Source: Pseudomonas sp. H3(2019)
GTDB lineage: Bacteria > Pseudomonadota > Gammaproteobacteria > Pseudomonadales > Pseudomonadaceae
NCBI RefSeq assembly: GCF_007713465.1
Contig: NZ_VMSG01000020.1
Span: forward strand, 1-64,000
Length of the DNA: 64,000 bases
Direction: 5' to 3'
Shown here: positions 51,709 through 61,403 of the stretch, piece by piece
Position numbering within the stretch: position 1 is the stretch's first letter
How the letters are laid out: each line of letters opens with the position of its first letter
Made by a program: the position numbers and the translations under genes
The notes under the pieces: generated by a model
Databases searched by the model: none
Seen by the model: the letters and a program-made list of their open reading frames with translations, nothing else
What the model was told of the DNA's origin: nothing

Positions 51709-53442
51709 GTGCCGTTTTCGCTTTCCGTTGTCCCGCGTTTTTCCACCCCGTTCTTTCCACGTTTGTTGGCCGCGCTGCTGAGCCTGAGTCTGAACATTGC
51801 TCCGCTCCACGCCGCAGAACCCTCGGCCCCCCGCCAGGAAGTCCTGCGCCAGCAACAGCAGCAACAACTCGACCTGCAACAACTGCAACTGGAACAACGC
51901 CGCCGGCAATTGGAGCGCGGAAGCTTTGGCCCGGCGCCGGTTACCCCGGCGTTGCCCGCACAGGTCACTGCCGATGAACGTTGCTGGCCGCTGAGCGGGA
52001 CGCGCATTGGCGGCGTCACCTTATTAAACAGTCGCGAGCTGAATGAACGGCTCAAACCGCAAATTGCTGCATGCATGGGTGTTGGCCAGATCAATCATCT
52101 GCTGGCGACTATTACTCGCTTGTATGTGGAGGCTGGATACATCGCCAGTCGGCCGTACCTGGTCAGCGCTCCGGCGGCCGGCCAGTCGCTGGATATCCGG
52201 GTCGATGAAGGTTATGTCGAGTCCATCGAGCTGCAGGATCAGAGCTTGCCGGTCTCACTGGGCGGGGCTTTTCCCGATATGCTCGGCAAGCCGCTGAACC
52301 TGCGTGATCTGGAACAGGGCCTGGATCAGTTGAACCGCTTGCGTTCGCTCGATCTGACGGCCGACGTCGCCCCCGGCAGCCAGCCCGGCGCCTCGCGAAT
52401 CATCTTGCGTTCACGCAGCAGCATCGCCTCGCGCTGGGCATTGGGGCTGGGCCTGGACAACCTCGGCAGCGCCAGCACTGGACGTGATCGCGACACGTTG
52501 AGCCTGAGTCTGGACAGCCCGTTGCAGCTCAACGACCTGCTCAGCGTCAATCTCAGCGACAGCCTCAACCATGGCCCGCGCTACAGCCGTAACGCCAGCC
52601 TGTATTACGCGATTCCTTACGGTTACTGGACGTACAGCCTGTTCGCCAGCCATGCCGAATACCGCGCACCGTACAAATTGCCCCAAAGCACGTTCTATGG
52701 CAGCGGTCGAACCGATCAGGTGAGCCTGCGTGCCGACCGTGTGCTGTGGCGCGATCAGGGCCATCAGCTCAGCGCCAACCTGCAACTGGCGCACAAGGAC
52801 GTCGACAGTTATTTCGCAAGTACTCGATTGGACATTCAAAGCCCGACCCTGACCGTGGCCGAAGCCGGGTTGAACCTGTTCTGGCTCAACAGCGCGGTGT
52901 GGAACCTCGACATCAACTATGCCCAGGGGCTGCGTTGGTTGGGAGCGGACGATGATGCCCAGCGTCAGAACAGCAACCTGCCCAAGGCGCAGTTTCGCAA
53001 ATACCGGGCGAACCTCAGCCAGTGGCGCGATGGCCAGTTCACCGGGCAAGCCTGGCAGTGGCAGAGCCAGCTCTCGCTGCAATACAGCCCCAATCCGCTT
53101 CCCGCCATCGAACAACTGCTGGGCACCGATGATTCCGCTGTCCGCGGCTACCGCGAAAACAGCGCATCCGGCGCCAGCGGGGCGATCTGGCGCAACACCT
53201 TGCGCTTGCCGCTCAACAGCGGCTTGCCCGTGCAAATCACCCCGCGTTTTGGCCTGGACAACGGATGGCTCAAGACCGACCACGGTGCTCCAGGCCAACG
53301 GCTGAGCGGTGCCAGTGCCGGGCTCAACCTGAGCTGGAAAAACCTGCAAGTCGACATCGATTACCAGCGCAGCCTCAATACCCCCACCAGATTTGCCCGT
53401 GAGCCAGACGTCTGGCTGATGCGCCTGGGCCTGCAGCTATGA
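51709..53442 (+). CDS. TpsB outer-membrane transporter (ShlB/FhaC/HecB family)
   Basis: 577 residues from a GTG at 51709 (AAGGA 6 bases upstream). A signal peptide ends near LHAA. A Gln/Leu-rich coiled stretch follows (about 45-75), then POTRA domains, and a 16-strand barrel with the Omp85 loop-6 motif VRGY and the RFGLDNGW motif. It secretes the TpsA encoded next, at 53550. An inverted repeat (CTATCA...TGATAG) lies upstream at 51651-51669. Confidence 0.9.
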   Translation: MPFSLSVVPRFSTPFFPRLLAALLSLSLNIAPLHAAEPSAPRQEVLRQQQQQQLDLQQLQLEQRRRQLERGSFGPAPVTPALPAQVTADERCWPLSGTRIGGVTLLNSRELNERLKPQIAACMGVGQINHLLATITRLYVEAGYIASRPYLVSAPAAGQSLDIRVDEGYVESIELQDQSLPVSLGGAFPDMLGKPLNLRDLEQGLDQLNRLRSLDLTADVAPGSQPGASRIILRSRSSIASRWALGLGLDNLGSASTGRDRDTLSLSLDSPLQLNDLLSVNLSDSLNHGPRYSRNASLYYAIPYGYWTYSLFASHAEYRAPYKLPQSTFYGSGRTDQVSLRADRVLWRDQGHQLSANLQLAHKDVDSYFASTRLDIQSPTLTVAEAGLNLFWLNSAVWNLDINYAQGLRWLGADDDAQRQNSNLPKAQFRKYRANLSQWRDGQFTGQAWQWQSQLSLQYSPNPLPAIEQLLGTDDSAVRGYRENSASGASGAIWRNTLRLPLNSGLPVQITPRFGLDNGWLKTDHGAPGQRLSGASAGLNLSWKNLQVDIDYQRSLNTPTRFAREPDVWLMRLGLQL

Positions 53443-53540
53443 AAACCGCCACCCCCGACAGCCTGAAACAGCCGATGTATCTGAGCGCGACAGCAGCGGC
53501 GTACTCCCCAACGCGCAACTGGATTCAGCTAATTTATTGA
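53439..53540 (+). CDS. Possible 33-aa peptide between tpsB and tpsA
   Basis: The ATG at 53439 overlaps the tpsB stop (ATGA) and the frame runs 33 codons to a TGA 9 bases before tpsA. Its position suggests translational coupling, but the composition is undistinguished and no signal or domain is seen. It may be chance. Confidence 0.2.
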   Translation: MKTATPDSLKQPMYLSATAAAYSPTRNWIQLIY

Positions 53541-53549
53541 GAGGTTCTC

Positions 53550-56500
53550 ATGCCGATAGAAAAGTTCGCGTTTCATCTTTCTCCTCGGGGCAAACTGCGT
53601 TGGGCGATTGCCAGCCTGTTCCTCGCGGCCCAGCTGCCTCAGGCGTTTGCCGGTGGCTTGACGGTCGCGCCGGGTCCGGGCGGCACCCCGCAGCTGCAAA
53701 ATCAGGCCGGTGTGCCGATCGTCAATATCGTTGCGCCCAATGGCGCCGGTTTGTCGCATAACCAGTTTCTCGATTACAACGTCGACCGTCAGGGGCTGGT
53801 GCTGAACAACGCGCTGCAAGCCGGGCAGTCGCAACTCGCCGGGCAATTGGCTGCCAACCCGCAGTTTCAGGGTCAGGCTGCGAGCGTGATCCTTAACGAA
53901 GTGATCAGCCGTAACGCCTCGGCCCTCAATGGCGCGCAGGAGATTTTCGGGCGCTCGGCCGACTACGTGCTGGCCAACCCGAACGGTATCTCGGTCAATG
54001 GCGGCAGCTTCATCAACACCCCGAATGCCAACCTGGTGGTCGGTCGTCCCGAGCTGAACGACGGTAAATTGCAAGGGCTCAACACCCGTGACGCCACCGG
54101 CAATTTGCAGATCCAGGGCCAGGGCCTGACGAACCGCGAAGGCAGCATCAACCTGATCGCCCCGCGCATCGACAGCCAGGGCCGCATCGATGCGCGCGAC
54201 CAATTGAACCTGACTGCCGGCCGCAATCAGCTGGATTACGCGAGCGGCCAGGTGCGCAACGTCGACCCGGCCGGCAACACTCAAGATTCGCGCATCGATG
54301 CCAGCCTGTTCGGCGCCATGCAAGCCGGGCGCATCAACATTGTCAGCACCGCCGAAGGCGCCGGTGTGCGGGTCGGCCCGGTCCAGGTTGAAGGCCGTGA
54401 CGGGGTGAAGATTCAATCCGCGGGTGACTTGCAGATCAGCGGCCAGGCGCTGCCCAACAGCCTCGACGTTACCCGCAGCGCGGTACGCAGCAGCCAGGGT
54501 GATGTCGCGTTGCGCAGTGACAAGGACCTGACGTTGGCGGCGGCAGATGTCAGTGGCCGCAACGTCAAACTCGACGCCGGGCGCAACCTGACGCTGAGCA
54601 GTGTCGAAACGCGCAAGCTGCAGGAAAAACGTGAGAGCTGGGACAACAAAACCATCGGCATCACCTGGGAAACCTACGACCGGACCCAGACCGACAGCGA
54701 CTCGCGCCAGCACGGCAGCCAGGTCGTGGCCAGTCACACTGCCGAACTCAAGGCCGGCGCCAGGACCGAACTCAAGGCCGCCAAGGTCGAGGCCGGCGAT
54801 ACCCTGAAGGTCGACAGCGGTGCTGATCTGCTTCTCACGGCAGCGACTGAAACCCGCACCCAGACCGATCAGGGCAAGCACCGCAAACACCTGTGGAAAG
54901 CCGATTGGGACAACCGCAGCGAAGAGCAGCGCAGTGTCACCAGCCAATTGAAGGCCGGCAAAAACATTGCCATCAGCAGCGGCGAGTTGCTGTCCTCCCA
55001 AGGCGCGGAGCTGATCAGCAAGGGTGACATTAACCTCGCTGGCAAACAGGTCGAGATCGGCAGCGCCAGCCGTACGCAAAGCAGCACCAGGAACGGTTAC
55101 TCGGGCGATCTGGTCGGTGGCGGGTTCTTCGGCAAGACCGGCGATGCCGATCAGGGCAAGACCCTGAATCAGGGCAGCAAGATCAACGCCGACGGCAAGT
55201 TGATCGTCAAGGCTGACGACGTGCGCATCAGCGGCAGCCAGGTGCGTGGCCGGACCGAGGCCAGTGTCATCAGCGACAAAGGCTCGTTGACCATCGATGG
55301 CGTACAGAACACCTCGCACAGCAACAGCCATGACAAGGACAGCAAATTCTTTGGCATTGCCAAGGATGAAAACCGCCAGAACCTCAAGGGCAGCACCACC
55401 GTCAGCAGTCAGCTGAGCTCCGACAGTAACCTTGCGCTCAAGAGCGCCAAGGACATTGATGTGGTCGGCGCCACAGTCTCGGCCGGTGGTTCGCTGAGTG
55501 CGGACGCGACGGGCAAGTTGACAGTCAGCTCGGCGCAGAACACTTCCGACAGCAGCACCTCGAGCCAGAACCGTGGTTTCGACGCCTACGCCAAGGAGAA
55601 TGCGCCGGGTGCCGGTCAGTACCGCGCCGGCATTCACTATGAAGACAAGCAACAAACCACCACTGCCAACGACACCCGTCAACAGGGCTCGAGCCTGACC
55701 GGCGCCAACGTCGAACTGGCGGCGGGCGGCGACCTGATCCTCAAAGGCGCCAAGGTCAAAGCCAGTGCCGGGGATGTCAGCCTCCGTGGGCAGAACGTTA
55801 CGCTGTTGGCTGAACACGACAGCACCTCCAGCACCACAGACACCACTCGCAACGCTGGCGGTTTCTACTACACCGGTGGTCTGGATCGCGCCGGTAGCGG
55901 CGTCGATTTCGCCCACGGCAGCAGTCAGGACAACATCGCCAAAACCACAGCGCGCACCACCGGTGTCGAGAGCAGCGGCAAGCTGCAGATCAACGCCGGC
56001 AACGGTACGCTGACCACCCAGGGCGCGCAGGTTGCCGCCGGTTCGACGCTTCAGGTCACAGCGGGGCGGGTCGACAATCAGGCTGCCAATAACACTGACA
56101 GCAGTTCCCACAAAGAGAACAACTGGTCGGTCGATGTCGGTGCCAACGTCGAGTACAAAGGCATTGCCCGTCCCATCGCCAAAGCCATTGAAGGCGTGGC
56201 CCAGAGCAAGGTTCAGCAACCGGGCTTGCTGGATAACCTCACGCAGCCGAATGTCGGCATCGATGTCGAGGTCGGTCATTCGAACAAAAGCCGCACCGAG
56301 CAAAACAGCAGCGCGGTCGTCAGCCAGTTCAAAGGCGGGGCTGTTGATGTTCAGGTGGCCGGTGAATTGAAGGATCAGGGCAGCCAATACCGTGCAACCG
56401 ACGGCGCGTTGACGATCAAGGCTGACAGTCAGGTCGCGACGGCCGCCGCCAACACTCACAGCAGCAGCGAGCAATCGGTGGATGCCAAAGTGGGTGTTCG

Positions 56501-58328
56501 CGTCTACACCACCACCGGCGAAGACGTGAACGTTCGCGGCAGCGGGGCGGGCGGTAGCAGTCAGACTTCCGAGACCAGCTCCAAAGCCGTGGTTGGCAGC
56601 TACGCCGGCAATTCGGGCGTGAAAATTGATTTGCACAGTGACGGCCAGTACGAAGGCAGTCAGTTCGACGGTGGGCAAGGCGGTGTGGCGATCAAGACCG
56701 GCGGCGATCTGGCGCTGAATCAGGCCAATGACCATCAGAGCGGCAACACCTCCAGCCTGCGTGGCGATGGCTCGCTGACGGTCGGCACCAACCCCGGCGC
56801 CGAAGGCAGCAACGTCAATCTGGGCGCCGGTTTCCAACTCGATCACAAGGCCAACCAGACCGACGATAGCCAGGCCCGGGTCGCGAGCATTCAGGGCAAA
56901 GGTCCGGTGCAACTGAGCAGCGGTGGCGATCAAGTGCTGCAAGGCACCACCATCGGCACGGTGGTGAACAAGGCGGCTGACATTTCGCTGAACGCCGGCG
57001 GCAAGCTTGATCTGCAAGCCGCAACGCAGACTCACAGCGCCAATGGCAGCAATCTGGGTGGTGGCCTCAATCTCGGCGGCGGTAAAAGCAGCACTGAGCA
57101 AAGCAGTGGCCTGAACGGCAACCTGAGTGCCAATTTCAACATCGGCCGGGTTGGCGAAAACAGCCAAAGCCTGAAGGGTGGCAGCCTGAACAGTCAGGGC
57201 CCGGTGCTGCTGAGCAGCGGCTCCAGCGCTGCTGACGCGATCCACCTGCAAGGCACTCAGGTCAATGCGCCAAGTGTGACCCTTGATGCACAACGAGGCG
57301 GGATCTATCAGGCGTCGGCGCAATCGACTCAGGCCATCAACAACTGGGGGCTGACCCTCGGCGCTGGCGGTAATGCGAGCAAGTCCACACCGTCGGCGAC
57401 TAACGATCAGGACGTGACCAAGAGCGGCCACGGCTTTGACGCGCGGGCGAAAATCGACGTCGACAACCGCACCGGCACCACCCAGAAAAATAGCCACATC
57501 CAGGCCGACAGCGTGGTGCTGAACAGCGCAGGCGACATCCGGTTGGCCGGTGCCCGCATCGATGCCAAACAGGTCAGCGGCCAGGTCGGCGGTGATCTTA
57601 CGGTCGAAAGCCGTCAAGACCATGAGAGCGGCGTCAAGGTTGGTATCGATCTGCGTTTGAACGCGGAGAAGAACCAGCCGGGCGCCGTCGGAAAACTGGC
57701 TAAGACCACCGGTCCGCTCAAGGACAAGGTTGAGGGCAAGGCCCAGGAGGCATTCGACAGCCATCGCGACAAGCTGGAAACCGCCGTCGACAAAAGTGTC
57801 GAGGGGCTGGCTTCGGCCAAGGACTCACTGACCCGCAGTGGCAGTTACTCGCTCAACGCGAAAGACTCCACCGGCAGCAAGGTCGCCGACGCGACCCAAA
57901 GCGCGCTGTTCGGCGACAAGAGCGGTGCAACCTCGTACACCCCGACGCTGTACCTGGACGTCAGCCACACCAGCAAAAACAGCGTTACCCAGGCGTCCGG
58001 CATCAGCGGCAGCCAAGGTGTCGACCTTCGGGTCGGCGGAGAAACACAACTGACCGGCGCACGGATTTCTGCCAAGGAAGGTTCAGTGGATCTGGGTGGC
58101 TCCAGGGTCACCAGTACCAGCCTCAGCGGCAGCGACTACCGGGCCGATGTTGGCCTCAATCTGTCCAAGTCAGCGGTCAACCTGGCGACCGGCGCCAAGG
58201 ACGAACTCACCCAAACGCCTGACGCCGCCACGGCCAAGGATCGCAAGTTCAACCTCGGCCCGCTGAGCGCCGGAGGCCATTACGAGACCCAGGTGCTGCA
58301 AGCCGGTATCGACGAGAAAACCCTCTAA
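53550..58328 (+). CDS. TpsA filamentous haemagglutinin-like exoprotein
   Basis: 1592 residues. A signal peptide ends near residue 34 (QAFA). The N-terminal TPS domain has the secretion motifs VILNEVI and NPNGI (143-147). From about residue 270 on, haemagglutinin-type repeats form a long beta-helix; Ser/Thr/Asn/Gly-rich, with SGELLSSQGAEL-type turns. I saw no cysteine in the protein. The C-terminus (AGIDEKTL) stops without a toxin or pretoxin domain, so it is an adhesin rather than a CdiA. AGAGG lies 6 bases before the ATG. A terminator-like hairpin follows. Confidence 0.93.
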   Translation: MPIEKFAFHLSPRGKLRWAIASLFLAAQLPQAFAGGLTVAPGPGGTPQLQNQAGVPIVNIVAPNGAGLSHNQFLDYNVDRQGLVLNNALQAGQSQLAGQLAANPQFQGQAASVILNEVISRNASALNGAQEIFGRSADYVLANPNGISVNGGSFINTPNANLVVGRPELNDGKLQGLNTRDATGNLQIQGQGLTNREGSINLIAPRIDSQGRIDARDQLNLTAGRNQLDYASGQVRNVDPAGNTQDSRIDASLFGAMQAGRINIVSTAEGAGVRVGPVQVEGRDGVKIQSAGDLQISGQALPNSLDVTRSAVRSSQGDVALRSDKDLTLAAADVSGRNVKLDAGRNLTLSSVETRKLQEKRESWDNKTIGITWETYDRTQTDSDSRQHGSQVVASHTAELKAGARTELKAAKVEAGDTLKVDSGADLLLTAATETRTQTDQGKHRKHLWKADWDNRSEEQRSVTSQLKAGKNIAISSGELLSSQGAELISKGDINLAGKQVEIGSASRTQSSTRNGYSGDLVGGGFFGKTGDADQGKTLNQGSKINADGKLIVKADDVRISGSQVRGRTEASVISDKGSLTIDGVQNTSHSNSHDKDSKFFGIAKDENRQNLKGSTTVSSQLSSDSNLALKSAKDIDVVGATVSAGGSLSADATGKLTVSSAQNTSDSSTSSQNRGFDAYAKENAPGAGQYRAGIHYEDKQQTTTANDTRQQGSSLTGANVELAAGGDLILKGAKVKASAGDVSLRGQNVTLLAEHDSTSSTTDTTRNAGGFYYTGGLDRAGSGVDFAHGSSQDNIAKTTARTTGVESSGKLQINAGNGTLTTQGAQVAAGSTLQVTAGRVDNQAANNTDSSSHKENNWSVDVGANVEYKGIARPIAKAIEGVAQSKVQQPGLLDNLTQPNVGIDVEVGHSNKSRTEQNSSAVVSQFKGGAVDVQVAGELKDQGSQYRATDGALTIKADSQVATAAANTHSSSEQSVDAKVGVRVYTTTGEDVNVRGSGAGGSSQTSETSSKAVVGSYAGNSGVKIDLHSDGQYEGSQFDGGQGGVAIKTGGDLALNQANDHQSGNTSSLRGDGSLTVGTNPGAEGSNVNLGAGFQLDHKANQTDDSQARVASIQGKGPVQLSSGGDQVLQGTTIGTVVNKAADISLNAGGKLDLQAATQTHSANGSNLGGGLNLGGGKSSTEQSSGLNGNLSANFNIGRVGENSQSLKGGSLNSQGPVLLSSGSSAADAIHLQGTQVNAPSVTLDAQRGGIYQASAQSTQAINNWGLTLGAGGNASKSTPSATNDQDVTKSGHGFDARAKIDVDNRTGTTQKNSHIQADSVVLNSAGDIRLAGARIDAKQVSGQVGGDLTVESRQDHESGVKVGIDLRLNAEKNQPGAVGKLAKTTGPLKDKVEGKAQEAFDSHRDKLETAVDKSVEGLASAKDSLTRSGSYSLNAKDSTGSKVADATQSALFGDKSGATSYTPTLYLDVSHTSKNSVTQASGISGSQGVDLRVGGETQLTGARISAKEGSVDLGGSRVTSTSLSGSDYRADVGLNLSKSAVNLATGAKDELTQTPDAATAKDRKFNLGPLSAGGHYETQVLQAGIDEKTL

Positions 58329-58373
58329 GCCGGCTCAGGCCAGTGACTGTGTCACGGGCCTTGCGCAAGCAAT

Positions 58374-58407
58374 AAAGCCCCTCTCCTGGCAACAGGAGGG
58401 GGGCTTT
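58374..58407 (+). terminator. Hairpin after tpsA
   Basis: A 15-bp near-perfect stem (58374-58388 with 58393-58407, AAAGCCC...GGGCTTT) 45 bases after the stop, followed by a short pyrimidine stretch. The further 550 bases to the next gene are AT-richer with no clear gene before 58845. Confidence 0.7.
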
Positions 58408-58844
58408 GCTTTCGACTGCGGTAACTAATAAGTTCACTTGTTTTTTCTGTCGGCTACCTGAACATTATTCAGAAAACAGTGCGCGTGCTCTGTTGGGTGC
58501 GGACAAGTCGGTAACTCGGTGGATATACTCCGGCGCATCCGAAGAACGACTCTTTAGTTGAGAAGATATCGCTGATCAAGCACTTGGATAGTGTTTGTTT
58601 GTGCGTGCGCCTATCAGAAATAAGTGCGCTGATGTTTCGTGATATGTATCAGAGTATGTAACTGGTTTTTTGATAGTGAACGCTGTTGGTGGCGGCCTGT
58701 ATGGGTTTCAAGGTGGGCTGGGTTGCCGGTGGTAGACGTTTTCGGATGAAATAAAGTTGTCACAAATTGAAATAAATTCTGTCCGGCCAAGTTGGGTAGT
58801 CGTGCCTTGTTATGGCCGTTAATGAAAGATCAGGAGCATCGAAG

Positions 58845-59048
58845 ATGACCGAAGAACCTAGTTGTAACTCTCAATACCTGAACGCTGACTTATTGTTGAA
58901 GACATTAACCTTAACCGTCGCAAACCCTCCTCGCCATATACATGAGGAGCGTTTTCGTGAACAAGTATTCAAGGTCGATCATGCCAAACTACACTCCTTG
59001 CCGCACCGTCCGGACCGCCCATTCGAAAACCACTGCACAGGCCGTTGA
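58845..59048 (+). CDS. Possible 67-aa small protein upstream of outer-membrane gene
   Basis: The ATG at 58845 has AGGAG 8 bases upstream, the best ribosome site in this stretch. The peptide (MTEEPSCNSQYLNADLLLKT start) has no recognised domain and overlaps the next gene in another frame by about 90 bases. It may be a leader peptide or chance. Confidence 0.25.
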   Translation: MTEEPSCNSQYLNADLLLKTLTLTVANPPRHIHEERFREQVFKVDHAKLHSLPHRPDRPFENHCTGR

Positions 59049-59811
59049 GGCCGGTTCATTCACTGCTTTTCTTCAAGATCTGTCTCCCCACAAACGCGGG
59101 GTCATGCGGCAAAACCTGGTGTTTGTCGGTGTGGCCGTTGGCGTCTCCCTCCTGCTGACTCTCGCTTCCAAAGCCCACGCCGCCGGCGGCCCCTATGTGG
59201 TCGACGACGGTTCGATCAACGCCCCCGGCGAATGCAACGTCGACGTCTGGTACAAAAGCCAGCGCCACCAACAATCGAACCATGAAACGGAGTTGTCCCA
59301 GGACTGCACGTTCAAGGCGCTGCCCTCGGTGCAGTTCGGCGCCGCGGTGTCCCACGGCCACGACGATGGCGACAGGGAGACCCAAGTCAGCCCGAAGATC
59401 AAGGCACAGGTGTTCAGCGATGACGAACTGGGGCTGGAAGTGGCCCTTGCCGCAGGCGCGAACTTTGCCCTCAACCGCCGCCACTCCTTCGATGGCGCCG
59501 ACCTGACTCTGCCCATGACGTATCAACCTGTCGAGTCGTTGCGCCTGAACGTCAGCACCGGCTGGACCCACGAATATGACGACGGCAAGCAACGCCGCAG
59601 CTGGACCTGGGGCACAGGCGTTGAATACGCGCTGGCCGAATCCCTGACGCTGATTGCCGAGCGCTTCGGTCAGCAGGGCGGAGACCAGGGCTGGCAAGCC
59701 GGACCTCGTCTGCATCTGGGCAAGCGGGTCGATGTCGATCTGGTGCTCGGACGCCACCTGAACAACGACCGTGAACAGTGGCTTGTCACCGGCGCCACGT
59801 TGCGTTTTTAA
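58957..59811 (+). CDS. Outer-membrane barrel-like protein with extended N-terminus
   Basis: About 284 residues from a GTG at 58957 with AGGAG 7 bases upstream; ATGs at 58942, 58981 and 59104 are in frame. Some 48 residues precede a normal signal segment (VFVGVAVGVSLLLTLASKAHA), recalling the extended signal peptides of large exported proteins. The mature part alternates like a beta-barrel (LGLEVALAAGANFAL, LRLNVSTGWTHEYDDG, VDVDLVLGRHLNN) and ends in a terminal aromatic (TLRF), the outer-membrane signal. It follows the TpsA gene but probably has its own promoter. Function unknown. Confidence 0.65.
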   Translation: MNKYSRSIMPNYTPCRTVRTAHSKTTAQAVEAGSFTAFLQDLSPHKRGVMRQNLVFVGVAVGVSLLLTLASKAHAAGGPYVVDDGSINAPGECNVDVWYKSQRHQQSNHETELSQDCTFKALPSVQFGAAVSHGHDDGDRETQVSPKIKAQVFSDDELGLEVALAAGANFALNRRHSFDGADLTLPMTYQPVESLRLNVSTGWTHEYDDGKQRRSWTWGTGVEYALAESLTLIAERFGQQGGDQGWQAGPRLHLGKRVDVDLVLGRHLNNDREQWLVTGATLRF

Positions 59812-59833
59812 ACAGCCCGCTGCTCAGTTGGCT

Positions 59834-59990
59834 CTATACGGCTTCAGGGGGGGCATTTTGCGGCTGCCGCAGATATGCAGCGATCTGCCTATCCATCCGT
59901 TCCCTGTGCTCTTTAAGCACCTGCTGACCCTCCGGTGTCAGAACCCACGCGTTCCCCGCTAGATGCGGGTTTGTCAGAGCCTCAGAACAG
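59834..59990 (-). pseudogene. Possible C-terminal gene remnant
   Basis: A minus-strand open stretch ends ALTNPHLAGNAWVLTPEGQQVLKEHRERMDRQIAAYLRQ and a stop near 59834. It looks like a natural helical C-terminus (LTPEGQQVLKEHRERM), but its upstream part collides with the OprD gene's 3' end and there is no start. Origin unknown. Confidence 0.3.
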
Positions 59991-61340
59991 GTTGATCGGC
60001 ACGTTGGCGACGATGCGGAACTCGTCGTAACTGCCGTCAATCTGCCCGCCGCTGGCGAGGTGGTTGTAGATGATGGTGCGTAGCGCCGAGTTTTTGAGTC
60101 TTCCAGACTGGATGGTGTAGCCCAGCATCAAGCCGTTTTCGTTGTGTTTCGCGTCGTCCAGGCCGCGCACGTTGTAGCCGGTATTGTGGCCGTCGCGGTC
60201 GCCGTTGTAGTGGGTGCCGTCGATACCCCAGCCTTTGGCGTGCCACAGGCTGGCGGTGAGACCAGGGACGCCGTAGGCCGCGAAGTCCAGGTCGTAGCGC
60301 AATTGCCAGGACTTTTCGTTGGGGCCGTTGTAGTCCGCGTATAACGAGTTGGCCATGTAGTTGCCAGTGGATTCCCACACATAGTCAAAGTACTCGTTGC
60401 CGAATACTTGCTGCCAGGCAAGCGTCAGGCTATGGGCCTGGTGAGTGGCGGTGAAGGCCAGGCTGGCGGCGTTGTTGTCGATGTAGCCGAGGTTCTTCTT
60501 GCCTGAATCACTGGTGTGGTAGTAGTTGAAGGCGGTCTTGAGGGCCAGATCACCTTGGTCGCCCATGCGGTGCGTAACGCCGACGTAGGTCTGGTCCCAC
60601 ATGTCTTCGAAACGCGACGCGTAGACGCTGGCTTCCAGCCCATAACCCGGTTTGACCGTGGCCCCCAGGTAGCTGATGCGCGCGCCACTGTAGGCGCGGT
60701 TGCCGAAGGTGGTGGTCAGCTTTTCGGCGCCGGTGCCGGTGCGCGGAATCGCCCGTTCGAAGCTGCCGCCCTGTATCGACAGCCAGTCGAGTTCGTTGCT
60801 GAGCAGGCCCACGCCCTGGAAGCTGGAGGGCAGGGCGCGGTTGTCCTTGTAACGCAGGATCGGATTGTCGGTCATTAGCCGGCCGGCCTTGAGCTCGGTG
60901 TTGGACAGGCGAACACGCACATCACCTATACCCAGGCGACTCCATGTGGGAATCGCATCGCCGTCGCCGTCTACCAGCACCCGGTCGCCGCCGTTGGCCA
61001 CCTTTCCGTGGCCGCGCTCCAGGTTTACGGCACTGAAGATCCCTGCATCCATGCCGACGCCGATCAGGCCCTGGGTATAGCCGGAGCTGTACTTGAGCAT
61101 GCTCGCCTGCACCCAGGTTTCGCGAATACGGGTGGGCTCGATGCCGCCGGGTTTCTTGATGATCAGGTGAGTGGTGCGTTTGGTGTGCTGGTTGGAATAG
61201 TAGTGACGCAGATTCAGGTCCAGGGTACTGCCTTCCAGAAAGCCAGGTGCGTTGACCTGGGTCTGCTCTGGGGAGAATGGCTGAGCGAAAGCCTGGGTGC
61301 CGGATGCCAAAGTAACGGCCAGCAAAAGACGTGGATACAT
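59982..61340 (-). CDS. OprD-family porin
   Basis: 452 residues from the ATG at 61340 (signal peptide MYPRLLLAVTLASGTQAFAQ). The OprD barrel is evident: the LNLRHYYSNQHTK first strand, ETWVQASMLKYSSGYTQGLIGVGMDAG, LLSNELDWLSIQGGSF, and a terminal Phe. It is a specific channel for carboxylates or similar nutrients across the outer membrane. It lies downstream of an MHS symporter and an amidase gene on the same strand, which suggests uptake of an amide or acid substrate used by that cluster. Substrate not determinable. Confidence 0.92.
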   Translation of the reverse strand: MYPRLLLAVTLASGTQAFAQPFSPEQTQVNAPGFLEGSTLDLNLRHYYSNQHTKRTTHLIIKKPGGIEPTRIRETWVQASMLKYSSGYTQGLIGVGMDAGIFSAVNLERGHGKVANGGDRVLVDGDGDAIPTWSRLGIGDVRVRLSNTELKAGRLMTDNPILRYKDNRALPSSFQGVGLLSNELDWLSIQGGSFERAIPRTGTGAEKLTTTFGNRAYSGARISYLGATVKPGYGLEASVYASRFEDMWDQTYVGVTHRMGDQGDLALKTAFNYYHTSDSGKKNLGYIDNNAASLAFTATHQAHSLTLAWQQVFGNEYFDYVWESTGNYMANSLYADYNGPNEKSWQLRYDLDFAAYGVPGLTASLWHAKGWGIDGTHYNGDRDGHNTGYNVRGLDDAKHNENGLMLGYTIQSGRLKNSALRTIIYNHLASGGQIDGSYDEFRIVANVPINLF

Positions 61341-61403
61341 GGTAAATCCCATACAAATCGAATGTAAGGCAACCGTCCCGCGAAGGCCTCGGGGGCGCGT
61401 TTA

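Noticed and set aside
53529..57764. 1411-codon open frame opposite the tpsA gene
   Set aside because: It is a shadow of the repetitive, GC-rich tpsA coding strand: composition is low-complexity, it has no domains, and the tpsA frame has a signal peptide, TPS motifs and a ribosome site.
53550..58328. CdiA-type contact-dependent toxin
   Set aside because: The protein ends without a pretoxin motif or toxin domain, and no immunity-like small gene follows directly.
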